DNA from: Fen-999 sp041480065
GTDB taxonomy: Bacteria; Pseudomonadota; Gammaproteobacteria; Burkholderiales; Rhodocyclaceae
NCBI GenBank assembly: GCA_041480065.1
Contig: JBGOZF010000015.1
Span: 11,230 to 75,229, forward strand
DNA length: 64,000 bases
Reading direction: 5' to 3'
The notes beneath the pieces are model-generated. The model had not been told where the DNA came from. It saw only the letters and a list, made by a program, of their open reading frames with translations, and ran no database searches. A program made the position numbers and the translations under genes. Within the stretch, counting starts at the first letter, position 1; each line of letters begins with the position of its first letter. Positions 45,901 through 54,092 of the stretch are shown here, one piece after another.

Positions 45901-46493
45901 CGGCGGTCCCGGTCGTCGTCTATGCCCTCGATGAGGGAAATGAAATCTTCATGCTGGTCCTGGTAGGCGCGGAAGAACTTCTTGGTGACGCGCTCCACGT
46001 CCAGGGCGTCCTTGAGCCGCCGCGCCACTTCGACGACGGTGAGGTTGCCGATGTCGCTGACTTCGGAGAGCTCGAAGAACAGGGCTTGCAACTTGCTGAT
46101 GAACAGGTCGGCAGGCTGGCCGCGAAAATAGGCGTGTTCGCGCAACACCCGGCGCGGCTTTCCGTTCTCGCCCTGCGCGCGATTGGCCCAAGCCCAAAGG
46201 CTTTGGGTGGCGTCCGAATTCCGGTCGAGGAAGATGCAGAGGTTTTCCCGGTAGTCGCGGGCGATATCGCGCTCGATGGCGTCGCGCCCTGTTCTGTCAG
46301 GCAAGCCATTGACCGTCCATACCTCAAATACCGCCACCCCGGCAAGCTGGGCGATCATGCGCCGGGAATAGGCAATCCCCGCCGCTTCGCCGGCGCCGAC
46401 TTTGCGTGCCGTGGGCTGGCTCCAGCCCAGTTCGATGAAGAGCTCGTGGAACTTGAACTCGGCGAGCAGATCGCGGGTGCGCTCGATGTTCAC
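42897..46493 (-). CDS. Large Eco57I-type DNA methyltransferase of a restriction-like operon
   Basis: Protein of about 1198 residues. An N-terminal domain (1-200) contains RDYRENLCIFLDRNSD and HAYFRGQPADLFISKL; it is seen in large restriction-associated methylases but no nuclease motif is clear. It is followed by GAYYTRPEI (near 359), SAM motif I LLDPACGSGAFLVAAM (near 428-443) and catalytic motif IV AIITNPPWEIF (near 673-683), so it is N6-adenine class. The C-terminal part should recognise the target. GTG 46493 is chosen because GTGA there overlaps a TGA that ends a relic copy of the helicase reading frame. TTG at 46514 would also work. Its stop overlaps the AAA ATPase start. It is not a PglX: other BREX genes are absent. 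Confidence 0.85.
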   Translation of the reverse strand: MNIERTRDLLAEFKFHELFIELGWSQPTARKVGAGEAAGIAYSRRMIAQLAGVAVFEVWTVNGLPDRTGRDAIERDIARDYRENLCIFLDRNSDATQSLWAWANRAQGENGKPRRVLREHAYFRGQPADLFISKLQALFFELSEVSDIGNLTVVEVARRLKDALDVERVTKKFFRAYQDQHEDFISLIEGIDDDRDRRWYASVVLNRLMFVWFLQKKGFLDHDPATGHGNFDYLLAKLGQSRTRGENRFFGEFLNALFFEAFAKPEGQRDEAAKALTGNIRYLNGGLFIPHRLEKDAAGQIRVGRDLFIPDIAFERLFVLFDAYSWNLDDTPGGKADEINPDVLGYIFEKYINQKAFGAYYTRPEITEYLCERTIHRLILARVNTENPFEIPLMAGRKFQTLPDLLLHLDAPLCRELLEEVLPRLKLLDPACGSGAFLVAAMKTLVNIYSAIVGRIKLINDKGLNEKLKKWETEHKSLGYFIKRTIITDNLFGVDLMEEATEIARLRLFLALVASARTVEQLEPLPNIDFNILAGNSLVGLLHIEAEDFESHRDLVDQMNQGSYRHVLDTLNQKVDLFRHTAGWAPDSQALSSLKSEIDAFKAQAQGTLNQVLLAAMVDAGVRVEEAAWDGAKNKEGRSKKRDLRPPDIAALHPFHWGFEFDDILHKRGGFDAIITNPPWEIFKPNAKEFFQEHSDLVTKNKMTIKEFEKEQAELLKNPEIRAAWLDYLSRFPHVSTWFRAAPQYKSQSAIVNGKKTGSDINLYKLFLEQCANLLRKGGECGIVIPSGIYTDLGAKGLRDMLFDENTVTGLFGFENRKTIFEGVDSRFKFVVLTFEKGGRTESFPAAFMRLDVAELDRFPAEIGFTLPVELIRRLSPDSHSVMEFNSAKDAAIAERMLRFPLLGEQRAGEWNVGFTAEFHMTNDSKLFKTAPAKSRLPLFEGKMIHQFNAAFEQPRYWVDQEEAEDVLRASRARGIRLQLKRLGMEDEALLEEIVRVDEIPLDHQRYRFGFRDIARNTDERSMICAVLPPNVFAGNTINLLQPFDFVVTVDSWSVAPSLTSGEELFLVGCFNSFVVDWLLRQKITAHLNMFYVYQVPVPRLTDDDPAFAPIVSRAARLTCVSPEFDALAKEVGLTRHQPLEAAERARLRAELDGLVAHLYGVTEEEFVHILASFPLVDEATKHAARNAYRDVERGLIP

Positions 46494-46532
46494 GGCACCA
46501 AGCCCATCGAGCAAATGATCTGCGGTTCCTGG
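46492..46532. repeat. 41-bp direct repeat, copy 1 (relic helicase 3' end)
   Basis: Matches 48426-48466 at 40 of 41 positions (mismatch at the 11th base). On the minus strand it encodes QEPQIICSMGLVP, the helicase C-terminus, and here is followed by a TGA that overlaps the methyltransferase GTG start. It marks the downstream edge of the segment carrying the OLD-like gene. Confidence 0.9.
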
Positions 46533-46596
46533 CGTGCATCACCCCCGTGGTTTGCGTAAGACACGCTCGGGTCGGCAATTGTCACGGCACCCTCTG

Positions 46597-48354
46597 TCAC
46601 TTGGGCTTCGCCTTGCGGGCCGTAGCGGACGACAACGCCGACAGCTTCTGATAGAAGCGATGCACGTCCTCATGGATTTCGTCATCCGTCATGGCCGCGG
46701 CCACGGCGTCCCGGACGACCTCTACCGGCGGGACACCATTGCGCAAGACATGGAACAGCGAATCGTCGCTTTCAAACAGAATCCGCTTGCCATTCACCTG
46801 GGCGAATATGTCAGCCGAAACATTGCGCCAGGTCTTGCCGCGCGGCAACGTCAGATTCTGTGCGGCGAAGAAATCGTCGATCGACTTCAGTGTCGCCTGA
46901 GCGAACAAGTCGTCTTCACTACAGCCCATGAGACGCAGCGCCGCCCGTTTCCATGCATCCGGCACCAACAGGTAGTTCTCGATATTCTTGCGCTTCCACT
47001 CCGCCAAGCCGGGGTTGCCGGACTCAGGATGAAAAGCGTCATCGTTGCTATCGTAGTCGAAAAGCACGAGCCGCTTCACGCCGGGAACGACTTGTTGCAG
47101 CGCCTCGTAATGCTTGTCCGCGCGCTCTTTCATATTCTTCTTACCGCCACCACCCATGAGCTTGAAGCACAGGGAGTCGATATTCTCCAACGCGCCGCAT
47201 GCCGCCGCCCAGGCGCGCAGGATGCGTTCATCGCTTTCACCCTCTACGTAAAGGATGCGTGGCGATACCATTAGTTGAGCGATTTCTTCGTTTGACACAT
47301 CCGCCATTGCCCGTAGCACGGCCGGTGTCGACTCGATTCGCCTGGGGGTGCCATCCAGCAACGAAGCGATCTGGCCGACATCCACGCCATTGACGAACTC
47401 CTCGGCGTGCGTAGCGACGAGAAACTGAATACCGGTTTCCGCCGATTTGCGTTTGAAGTAATCCAGGATTTCGCGTTGCAGATTGACGTGCAAATGCGCA
47501 TCTGGCTCGTCGAGCAGGATGGTGTCTGGCTTGTAGCCGTGAAGGAAGGCCAATAGCGTCAAGGTCTGGTGAAAGCCGCTGCCCCCAGCGATGATGTCAT
47601 AGCGCCTGTCCCCCTGGAGGTATTCGGCGGTAATTCGCGTATCCACGCCTTGCCGATACTCGGGCTCGATGAGCTTGACGGAAAACCACCGTTGTACCAA
47701 CGCAGACACTTCGCCCCATGCCTCCGGATGCTGGTATCCCTTGACGACTCGCTTCTTCTCGTCTCGCGGTGGCTGTGGACAAACCTTCAGCAGAAGATTT
47801 CGCAGCACGCTACCCGGCTGCGCCTTGCCGACCTGTTCCCGAACATTGCCGTCATCCAGCCATTTCTCCGTCGGCTCCAAGCCGGAAAAAGGCGGCACAT
47901 AGGCAATGCGCGGCAAGACGCCGGGCGTGTCGTAATCACGGAAGGCCGACCATCCGCCGGAAGGGATGGCATAAATGGTTTGCTTCGAGTGGTAGCGCAA
48001 CGATACCCCAAAGGAATGAATCGCTCCCCTCGAATCACGCCAGTCGATAACGATTTCGATGAGGATGTATTCCTGCTTCTTGTTCGGCCAGTGGCGATCA
48101 GTACGATCCGTCCAGAGCAGATTGAACTCCGGCAGCGGCAGTGCCGTGAAATTCGGCAGGATGACCTGGATGCCTTTCGAACCGCTGCGCGTGGTGCGAT
48201 GGAATTCGTCCACACAGAACTGCCAGATCGCCAGTGCCTGGAGTACCGTGCTCTTGCCGCTGTTGTTGCGCCCCACAAGCAGGTCAAAGCGAGTGAAGTC
48301 ATAGATCTGTTCGCGAATGCTCTTGAAGTTGCGTAGCGTCAACTTGGTAATCAT
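46597..48354 (-). CDS. OLD-like ATPase with C-terminal TOPRIM domain
   Basis: Protein of 585 residues. Its ABC-type ATPase has Walker A VGRNNSGKSTVLQA (27-40), signature GGSGFHQTL (257-265), Walker B ILLDEPDAHLH (279-289) and H-loop ATHAEEF. A fused TOPRIM nuclease domain starts at about 365, with Glu371 in ILYVEGESDERIL and the DxD motif in VLFDYDSND (433-435). Overcoming-lysogenisation-defect family proteins cut DNA and act in phage defence. It has a good ribosome binding site (AAGGAGA), unlike its neighbours that rely on overlaps. It sits between two copies of a 41-bp direct repeat, so it looks inserted into the helicase-methyltransferase operon. Confidence 0.88.
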   Translation of the reverse strand: MITKLTLRNFKSIREQIYDFTRFDLLVGRNNSGKSTVLQALAIWQFCVDEFHRTTRSGSKGIQVILPNFTALPLPEFNLLWTDRTDRHWPNKKQEYILIEIVIDWRDSRGAIHSFGVSLRYHSKQTIYAIPSGGWSAFRDYDTPGVLPRIAYVPPFSGLEPTEKWLDDGNVREQVGKAQPGSVLRNLLLKVCPQPPRDEKKRVVKGYQHPEAWGEVSALVQRWFSVKLIEPEYRQGVDTRITAEYLQGDRRYDIIAGGSGFHQTLTLLAFLHGYKPDTILLDEPDAHLHVNLQREILDYFKRKSAETGIQFLVATHAEEFVNGVDVGQIASLLDGTPRRIESTPAVLRAMADVSNEEIAQLMVSPRILYVEGESDERILRAWAAACGALENIDSLCFKLMGGGGKKNMKERADKHYEALQQVVPGVKRLVLFDYDSNDDAFHPESGNPGLAEWKRKNIENYLLVPDAWKRAALRLMGCSEDDLFAQATLKSIDDFFAAQNLTLPRGKTWRNVSADIFAQVNGKRILFESDDSLFHVLRNGVPPVEVVRDAVAAAMTDDEIHEDVHRFYQKLSALSSATARKAKPK

Positions 48355-48423
48355 CGAATCAGGTCTCCTTCACCGAGAGGGTGAGAATACTATCGGGCGG
48401 CCAGGCAGTGAATGCACTCTCAT

Positions 48424-51400
48424 CTACGGCACCAACCCCATCGAGCAAATGATCTGCGGTTCCTGGTGGGCGAACTCCTCGTCGTCCTGAACCAGTTTCC
48501 CTTCCTCGCGCAGCAGCTTGACCAATTCGGCCAAATCCTCATCACGGACGCCGGACTTCAACTGCCGCCGCAGGGTGTCGTAGGCCACTTCCTTGAGGGG
48601 GCGGCGGTAGATGTCGTCCACGGCCAATTCCAGCTCCGCATCCGGGAACAGGGTGCGCTTGCGCTCTTCAGCCAGGCGCTTGAGACGTTCGTAAGCGCGG
48701 GCACGGGGGCCGCTGGGTCGCCCCAGGTTGCCACCGGCGCTACGTTCCTGTTCCACCAATTGCCCGACGGCGACCTTGACTAGGTCGTGGTGGTTCTCCG
48801 CACGATCCAACGCCGGCGTGTCGGGCCCGCAGGCGGCAGCACGCAGGATATCGAGTTGCGATTCGGTGACGACCTTGCCATCGCCATCCAGCCAGGCCAG
48901 GGCATCGTTGTCGTCGGCGGTGCGCAGGTAGACGAGGACGCCGTCCTGGGCGATCCTTTCCTTGGCCGTGCAAACCACGCCGGGCAGAGTTTCGATAGCG
49001 CTCCTGAGTTCGTCGTTGTCCTTGGTGGCGTTGTTCCACACTTGCCAGGCGTAGGAAGATAGATCGATCTCGTCGTCGTCGGGGTCGTCGAGGGCACCGG
49101 CATTCTCGTGATAGAGATTGCGCAGGGCGTTGTCGTCGACATCATCCTCGAAGAACGCCTCGTCGGTACCGATGACCTCGGCGTTCTGGCGCAGACGCTC
49201 GCGTACCCGAACCCGCAGACGGATGATGCGCTCAACGCCCTCGGCGGGCATGAAGGTGTAGCACTGGATGGCTTCGGCCTGCTGGCCGATGCGATCCACC
49301 CGGCCGGCGCGCTGGATCAGGCGGATGATGGCCCAGGGCAGGTCGTAGTTCACGACGATGGCGGCATCCTGGAGGTTCTGGCCTTCGGAAAGCACGTCGG
49401 TGGCGATGAGGACGCGCAGTTCGTCGGTCTTGGCCACCTCCTTGCGCCCACCGTTGGAGACCGGGCTGAAGCGCAGGGTGGCGGCCGTCGGGTTGTCGGT
49501 ATTGCCGGTAACGGCCTGCAATGCCTTGACGCCGCGCTGCTTGAGTTCGCCTGCCAGATACTCGGCGGTGTCGGCAAACTGGGTGAAGATCAGCAGCTTT
49601 TCGGTCTTGTGGCGCTTCTGGATCAGTTCTTCGAGTGCATTGAGCTTGGCATCGCGAACGGCGCTCCAGGTACCTGCCAGTTTGAGAAGTCGCAGCAACT
49701 CCTGGGCATCGGCCTCCAGATCGGCGGCCAACTCCTTCTTGAAGAAATGCGGAGAAAGCCACTTGAATCGCTTGCCGCCAATGGATTGGTAGTTGCGGTA
49801 AGCGATTACTGCCGCGGCGCGCAGGGCGGCCTCGGTGGGTTCCATAAGGGCATCGGACCGTTCCATTTCCGCGCCCTCGATGTCTTCGAACTCCAGCGCT
49901 GTCTGGCTGTCCTCGTCGTCGAAGTAGCTGGTGTCCAGCAGGGCCGCGTCCTGGGTGCCAATGGGGATCGGCAAGTCTTGTTCGATGGCGTAAAGGACGA
50001 TAAAGTTGCGCAGGATGTGCCGCTCGATGGACATCAGGAACGAAGCCCCGGAGGATTCCAGTCGCTTGAACAGGTTGGTGCGGCAAAAGCCGATCAGGCG
50101 CAGGCCGGCGCGGGCCAGGTTGTCCAATTGTTTCTGCTCGGCGGCAGTGGGCTTGGGCTCGATCTTCTGCCGCACATGGTTGCCCATTCCATAGCGGGGC
50201 AAGCGCAGGTGGGCAATGATGTCCACCACATCGTCGGAATAGAGCCGCGCATACTGATCCGAGGGGTCGTCGTCGTGGATGGCGAACCCCAGCGTCTTGG
50301 CAGCCCGCTCGGGAAAGTAGGCCGGTTGGCCGTTGCCCAGCCTGACGAAGCGGCGACCGGCTTCATCCTGCTGGGCGTAGTTGTCGAGAATGAAACTGCG
50401 CGTGCGCCGGACCATGTAGTGCCGCAGCAGGTCGCGCCAGTCCTCGATGCTGCTGCTGTGCTCGAAGGCTTGCAGGGTATTGACCCGGCATTGCTTCTTG
50501 CTCTCGAACAGGCGCTCGTTGCCGCCGAACTCCTTCTCGATATGGCGCAGGGGGCGACAGGGCAGCACCTTGTCTTCCGGCAGAAACAGGCGCAACTGAT
50601 TTGAAAGGTCGGCGTAGTGCTTGTTGTAGGGCGTGGCGGAAAGCAGCACGACCCGAGACTGGCAGGCGCGCAGATATTCCAGCAGCGCCCGGTAACGCTG
50701 GCCTTCGCGGTTGCGCAGGTTGTGGCTTTCGTCGATCAGCACCAAGTGGTAGGGGCGCAGGTTGGGTAGCGCCTTGGCCGCCTGGGTCAGGGAAAGCACC
50801 ATGCCGCGCAAGCCATATTGCTTACGGTAGCTGTCCCACATGGGAACAAGGTTGCGGGGGCAGATGATGAGGGACTCGATGCCGTGGTCGTCCTCGAACA
50901 TGCGTGCCAGGGCGGCGCCGATGCGGGTCTTGCCCAGGCCGACCACGTCGCCGATGAGAACGCCGTGGCGCTTGTTCAAGTGGTTGGCGGCGATCTGGAC
51001 GGCCCGGGCCTGGAATTCCAGGAGTTCCTTTTCAAAGACCTTGGGAATGCGGAATTCGCTGACGCCCTGGCGTGCCTCGCGCGCGAGATGCCAGGCCATC
51101 TTGAGGTAGATGTGATAGGGCGGTATGGGTGTTTCGCGAGCCCAACTCTGCTCGATGATGTCGGCGAGGTCGTCGGTGATGTCGAGTGCCCATGTGTCGT
51201 TCCAGCGCGCGTCAAACCACGACGAAAGCTTGAGGCAGGCATCCTCGTCGAGAACGTCGACGTTGAGCTCGCCCTGTTTCGATAGACCGGAGAACGTCAG
51301 GTTACTGCTACCGACATAGCCGACTCTGGGATTCTGATCGTCCTGCCGTTGGAGCAGGTAAAGCTTGGCGTGCAGCTGATATTGAAGGAAGAGTCGGACG

Positions 51401-51786
51401 ACCACTTTGCGGGCTCGCAACTGCCGGGCAAGCTTGCGCAAGGCGGCTTCGTCGGCGCGGTTGGGCGCGCCGATGACCAGTTGCTGACGAAATTCATCGG
51501 CCAGGCGCCGTCTCAGTCGGTCGGCCTGCTGTTTGTCGAGACCGATGGATTCACCGTCAAGGGACAAGGCTTCGCGCAATTCGTCCTGGGGCAGTTTCTG
51601 CATGCCCACCAGCAAACGGCAGCGGTTGTCGTCACTGCCGGAATAGCTGTCGATCAGATCATCGATCTGTCGCCAGCCGCGAAGATTGAAGTAACCGACG
51701 CAGAAGTCGGCGCGACGACTGGCCACCAGGGAATTGCGCAGGGCGGGCAGCAATTCCTTGTCAATATTGTCGAATATTCTTGGCAT
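48424..51786 (-). CDS. PLD-nuclease/SNF2-type helicase fusion
   Basis: Protein of 1120 residues. The N-terminal phospholipase-D-like domain (about 1-200) shows QLHAKLYLL (His139, Lys141) and VGSSNLTFSGL (159-168), the usual pattern of a DNA-acting PLD half-site. The SF2/SNF2 motor has Walker A GDVVGLGKTRIG (279-290), DESH box VLIDESHNL (349-357), motif III LLSATPYNK, a C-terminal lobe with ATDVLSEGQNLQ, and motif VI RAGRVDRIGQ. It is thought to translocate on and cut DNA together with the methyltransferase downstream. First gene of the five-gene operon. The original stop was likely TGA overlapping the methyltransferase start. It now ends at TAG just past the 41-bp repeat. Confidence 0.88.
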   Translation of the reverse strand: MPRIFDNIDKELLPALRNSLVASRRADFCVGYFNLRGWRQIDDLIDSYSGSDDNRCRLLVGMQKLPQDELREALSLDGESIGLDKQQADRLRRRLADEFRQQLVIGAPNRADEAALRKLARQLRARKVVVRLFLQYQLHAKLYLLQRQDDQNPRVGYVGSSNLTFSGLSKQGELNVDVLDEDACLKLSSWFDARWNDTWALDITDDLADIIEQSWARETPIPPYHIYLKMAWHLAREARQGVSEFRIPKVFEKELLEFQARAVQIAANHLNKRHGVLIGDVVGLGKTRIGAALARMFEDDHGIESLIICPRNLVPMWDSYRKQYGLRGMVLSLTQAAKALPNLRPYHLVLIDESHNLRNREGQRYRALLEYLRACQSRVVLLSATPYNKHYADLSNQLRLFLPEDKVLPCRPLRHIEKEFGGNERLFESKKQCRVNTLQAFEHSSSIEDWRDLLRHYMVRRTRSFILDNYAQQDEAGRRFVRLGNGQPAYFPERAAKTLGFAIHDDDPSDQYARLYSDDVVDIIAHLRLPRYGMGNHVRQKIEPKPTAAEQKQLDNLARAGLRLIGFCRTNLFKRLESSGASFLMSIERHILRNFIVLYAIEQDLPIPIGTQDAALLDTSYFDDEDSQTALEFEDIEGAEMERSDALMEPTEAALRAAAVIAYRNYQSIGGKRFKWLSPHFFKKELAADLEADAQELLRLLKLAGTWSAVRDAKLNALEELIQKRHKTEKLLIFTQFADTAEYLAGELKQRGVKALQAVTGNTDNPTAATLRFSPVSNGGRKEVAKTDELRVLIATDVLSEGQNLQDAAIVVNYDLPWAIIRLIQRAGRVDRIGQQAEAIQCYTFMPAEGVERIIRLRVRVRERLRQNAEVIGTDEAFFEDDVDDNALRNLYHENAGALDDPDDDEIDLSSYAWQVWNNATKDNDELRSAIETLPGVVCTAKERIAQDGVLVYLRTADDNDALAWLDGDGKVVTESQLDILRAAACGPDTPALDRAENHHDLVKVAVGQLVEQERSAGGNLGRPSGPRARAYERLKRLAEERKRTLFPDAELELAVDDIYRRPLKEVAYDTLRRQLKSGVRDEDLAELVKLLREEGKLVQDDEEFAHQEPQIICSMGLVP
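48426..48466. repeat. 41-bp direct repeat, copy 2 (current helicase 3' end)
   Basis: Second copy of the repeat at 46492-46532, with one mismatch. It contains the present last codons of the PLD-SNF2 helicase gene. The identity stops exactly at CCGT; the following bases differ and give a TAG stop here. Confidence 0.9.
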
Positions 51787-51920
51787 TCGCTACCCGGATG
51801 GTCCGTGGGCTGAGGCGGCTACGGTAAACTGGGAGTCCGAATTCCCACGCGGCTCTAGGGATCGAAGTCTATAACCATTCAAGCCCGATGGGGTCCCCAC
51901 TGCCGAGAAGAGAGATACAC

Positions 51921-52391
51921 ATGACCGAAGAACACGATGGCCGCATGAGCTTCGATGAGGTCGTGCATTTCGTCCAGCAGCAGCCGGGTCGCGCGGCCTT
52001 CGTGGCGATGCCGGTATTCGGCGAGCGCGGTGACGATGCCGAACAGCGCGCCGAGGGCGCGCGCGTGTTCATCGTCGAAGCCGACGGCAAGGGCAGCTAC
52101 CAGGTTCGCTTCATCGCCGGGCCGTTCTTTTCCAACGCCTACGGCGCCAACGAAGTCATGGTGCCCGCTGAAGTGCCGGAGCGCGTCAAGGAATTGCGTT
52201 TCCTGCCGACGCGGGTGGATGAAGGCTGGCTGGGCGAACAAATCCAGGTGCTGATCCAGAAGCTGGTGCAGGCCTCCGGTCGGGAAGCGCCGCAGATGCC
52301 GGACCACGCGCGCGCGCCGGGTGTCGCTGCGAATCCTGAGACGGTGTTTCCCGTTTCGTTCATCGGCCGCGATTCCCGGCGCGAAACGTGA
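51921..52391 (+). CDS. Conserved hypothetical cytoplasmic protein
   Basis: Unrecognised protein of 156 residues without signal peptide or membrane helix. The first part (FDEVVHFVQQQPGRAAFVAMP) and the sequence FIVEADGKGSYQVRFIAGPFF suggest a compact alpha/beta domain. The C-terminus is Pro/Ala-rich and probably flexible. ATG 51921 is preferred over the upstream in-frame ATG because a purine-rich AGAGAG ribosome binding site precedes it. It is the first gene to the right of the defence-type operon and divergent from it across 134 bases. No role can be assigned. Confidence 0.6.
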   Translation: MTEEHDGRMSFDEVVHFVQQQPGRAAFVAMPVFGERGDDAEQRAEGARVFIVEADGKGSYQVRFIAGPFFSNAYGANEVMVPAEVPERVKELRFLPTRVDEGWLGEQIQVLIQKLVQASGREAPQMPDHARAPGVAANPETVFPVSFIGRDSRRET

Positions 52392-52446
52392 ATATGATGG
52401 CGAGGCCGGTGGTGGCGATGTCGAACTGCTCTGAGAGGTTCGCCCG

Positions 52447-52884
52447 ATGAAGATACGAGTTTCGCTGGTGCTGGTGATGTTGTCCATTTGCCTGCCGGCA
52501 CTGGCCGACGTGCAGAAGTGCAAGGACCAGTCCGGCAAGGTGTTCTACAGTGACCGGGGCTGCCCCAACGGCGAGAAGATGCGCGCTGCGCCGGGTGAAT
52601 CGAGTCATACCATCGCCACCCAGGCGGGCGACGACGATGTCGCCCAGCGCTGCATGGAGCATGCGCGCGCCAGCACGGGGTACGGCACTTCGGACACCAC
52701 GCGCCTGGAGAACTACCGGGTGAAATGGGTCTCGGTGCGCGACGTCGGAGCCCGTCGTCTGTTCAGCATCACCGTGGCATACAGGAACCCGGCCGGCTAC
52801 TGGGGTGAGACCCGGCAGCATGAGTGTCTGCTGAGAGGCGACAACACGAGCTTCCAGACGACACCCTACGAGCTGGTGAATTGA
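52447..52884 (+). CDS. Exported DUF4124-type protein
   Basis: Protein of 145 residues. A signal peptide (MKIRVSLVLVMLSICLPALA) is followed by the DUF4124 pattern DVQKCKDQSGKVFYSDRGCP, in which two cysteines probably form a disulfide in the periplasm. Two further cysteines (AQRCMEHA and QHECLLR) may pair later. The function of DUF4124 is unknown; members may bind the cell wall or outer-membrane parts. It ends VN with a TGA that overlaps the TTG start of cca, so the two are coupled. Confidence 0.75.
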   Translation: MKIRVSLVLVMLSICLPALADVQKCKDQSGKVFYSDRGCPNGEKMRAAPGESSHTIATQAGDDDVAQRCMEHARASTGYGTSDTTRLENYRVKWVSVRDVGARRLFSITVAYRNPAGYWGETRQHECLLRGDNTSFQTTPYELVN

Positions 52885-54092
52885 GAGTCTTTTCCGTCGG
52901 CGGCGCTGTCCGCGATGAACTCCTCGGCCTGCCGGTTCAGGACCGCGACTGGGTGGTCGTCGGCGCCACGCCGGACGAGATGATCGCGCGCGGCTTCAGG
53001 CCGGTCGGCAAGGACTTCCCGGTCTTCCTGCATGCGCAAACCCATGAGGAGTACGCGCTGGCCCGCACCGAGCGCAAGACCGCGCCGGGTTACAAGGGTT
53101 TCGTTTTCCACACCGATGCCGGCGTTACGCTCGAACAGGATCTGGCGCGGCGGGATCTCACCATCAACGCCATCGCCAAGGGCGAAGACGGCGCCTACAT
53201 CGATCCCTACGGCGGCCGCGGCGACCTGGCGAACAAGGTGCTGCGCCATGTATCGCCGGCATTCGCCGAGGACCCCGTGCGCGTGTTGCGGGTCGCCCGC
53301 TTTGCCGCGCGCTTTTCGGACTTCACGCTCGCCGACGAGACGCTGGCGCTGATGGCGCGCATGGTCGACAACGGCGAGGTGGATCATCTGGTGCCGGAAC
53401 GCGTCTGGCAGGAACTGTCGCGCGGGTTGATGGAAGCCAGGCCGTCGCGTATGTTCGAGACCCTGCGCAGTTGCGGCGCCTTGAACAAGATCCTGCCCGA
53501 ACTCGATGCGCTGTGGGGCGTGCCGCAGCGGGCTGATTACCACCCGGAGGTGGATACCGGCGTGCATGTCATGATGGTGGTCGATGTGGCGGCGACGATG
53601 GCGCTGTCGCTGCCGGCCCGCTTCGCCGCGCTGACCCACGACCTGGGCAAGGGCACGACGCCGGCGGACGTACTGCCGCGTCACATCGGCCATGAGATCC
53701 GCAGCGTCGCGCTGCTGGAGCCGGTCTGCGAGCGGCTGCGGGGGCCGGCCGACTGCAAGGATGTTGCCCGCCTGGTGGCGCGGTTTCACGGCGACATCCA
53801 TCGCGGCGAAGAATTGCGCGCGACCACTGTCGTCCAGTTGTTGGAGCGCTGCGACGTCTTTCGACGGCCGGAGCGCTTCGAGGAAGTGCTGGGGGCCTGC
53901 GAGGCGGACGCTCGCGGCCGGCTGGGCCACGAATCGCGAGTCTATGGGCAAGGCCGGTTTTGGCGTGCCGCTGCTGCCGCTGCACGGGGAGTGGATGCCG
54001 GTGCGGTTGCCGCGAGTTGCGACGATCCGGCGCAGATTCCGGAGCGGGTGCGGGAGGCGCGGGTGGCGGCAATCAAGGCGATGAGAACATGA
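52881..54092 (+). CDS. cca: Multifunctional CCA tRNA nucleotidyltransferase
   Basis: Enzyme of 403 residues that adds and repairs the 3' CCA end of tRNA. The nucleotidyltransferase start is VFSVGGAVRDELLG with the catalytic acids in PVQDRDWVVVG, and RRDLTINAIA marks the fingers. The C-terminal HD domain (THDLGKG near 253-259) fits the multifunctional proteobacterial form with phosphatase and phosphodiesterase activities. TTG 52881 is chosen: it overlaps the preceding stop (TTGA), and the protein then begins as in E. coli Cca (M-K/R-x-VGGAVRD). Its stop overlaps the next gene start (ATGA). Confidence 0.92.
   Translation: MRVFSVGGAVRDELLGLPVQDRDWVVVGATPDEMIARGFRPVGKDFPVFLHAQTHEEYALARTERKTAPGYKGFVFHTDAGVTLEQDLARRDLTINAIAKGEDGAYIDPYGGRGDLANKVLRHVSPAFAEDPVRVLRVARFAARFSDFTLADETLALMARMVDNGEVDHLVPERVWQELSRGLMEARPSRMFETLRSCGALNKILPELDALWGVPQRADYHPEVDTGVHVMMVVDVAATMALSLPARFAALTHDLGKGTTPADVLPRHIGHEIRSVALLEPVCERLRGPADCKDVARLVARFHGDIHRGEELRATTVVQLLERCDVFRRPERFEEVLGACEADARGRLGHESRVYGQGRFWRAAAAAARGVDAGAVAASCDDPAQIPERVREARVAAIKAMRT

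Noticed and set aside
36829..48354. A Gabija system (OLD-like nuclease plus UvrD-like helicase)
   Set aside because: Both protein types are present but are 6 kb apart on opposite strands, with other genes between. The UvrD-like protein is coupled to a DUF4143 ATPase, so the pair is not a GajA-GajB unit.
41168..51786. A DISARM, BREX or PARIS system
   Set aside because: DISARM lacks here its drmA and drmB genes. BREX lacks pglZ and the other brx genes. PARIS uses a different TOPRIM partner (DUF4435). Only general domain similarity remains.
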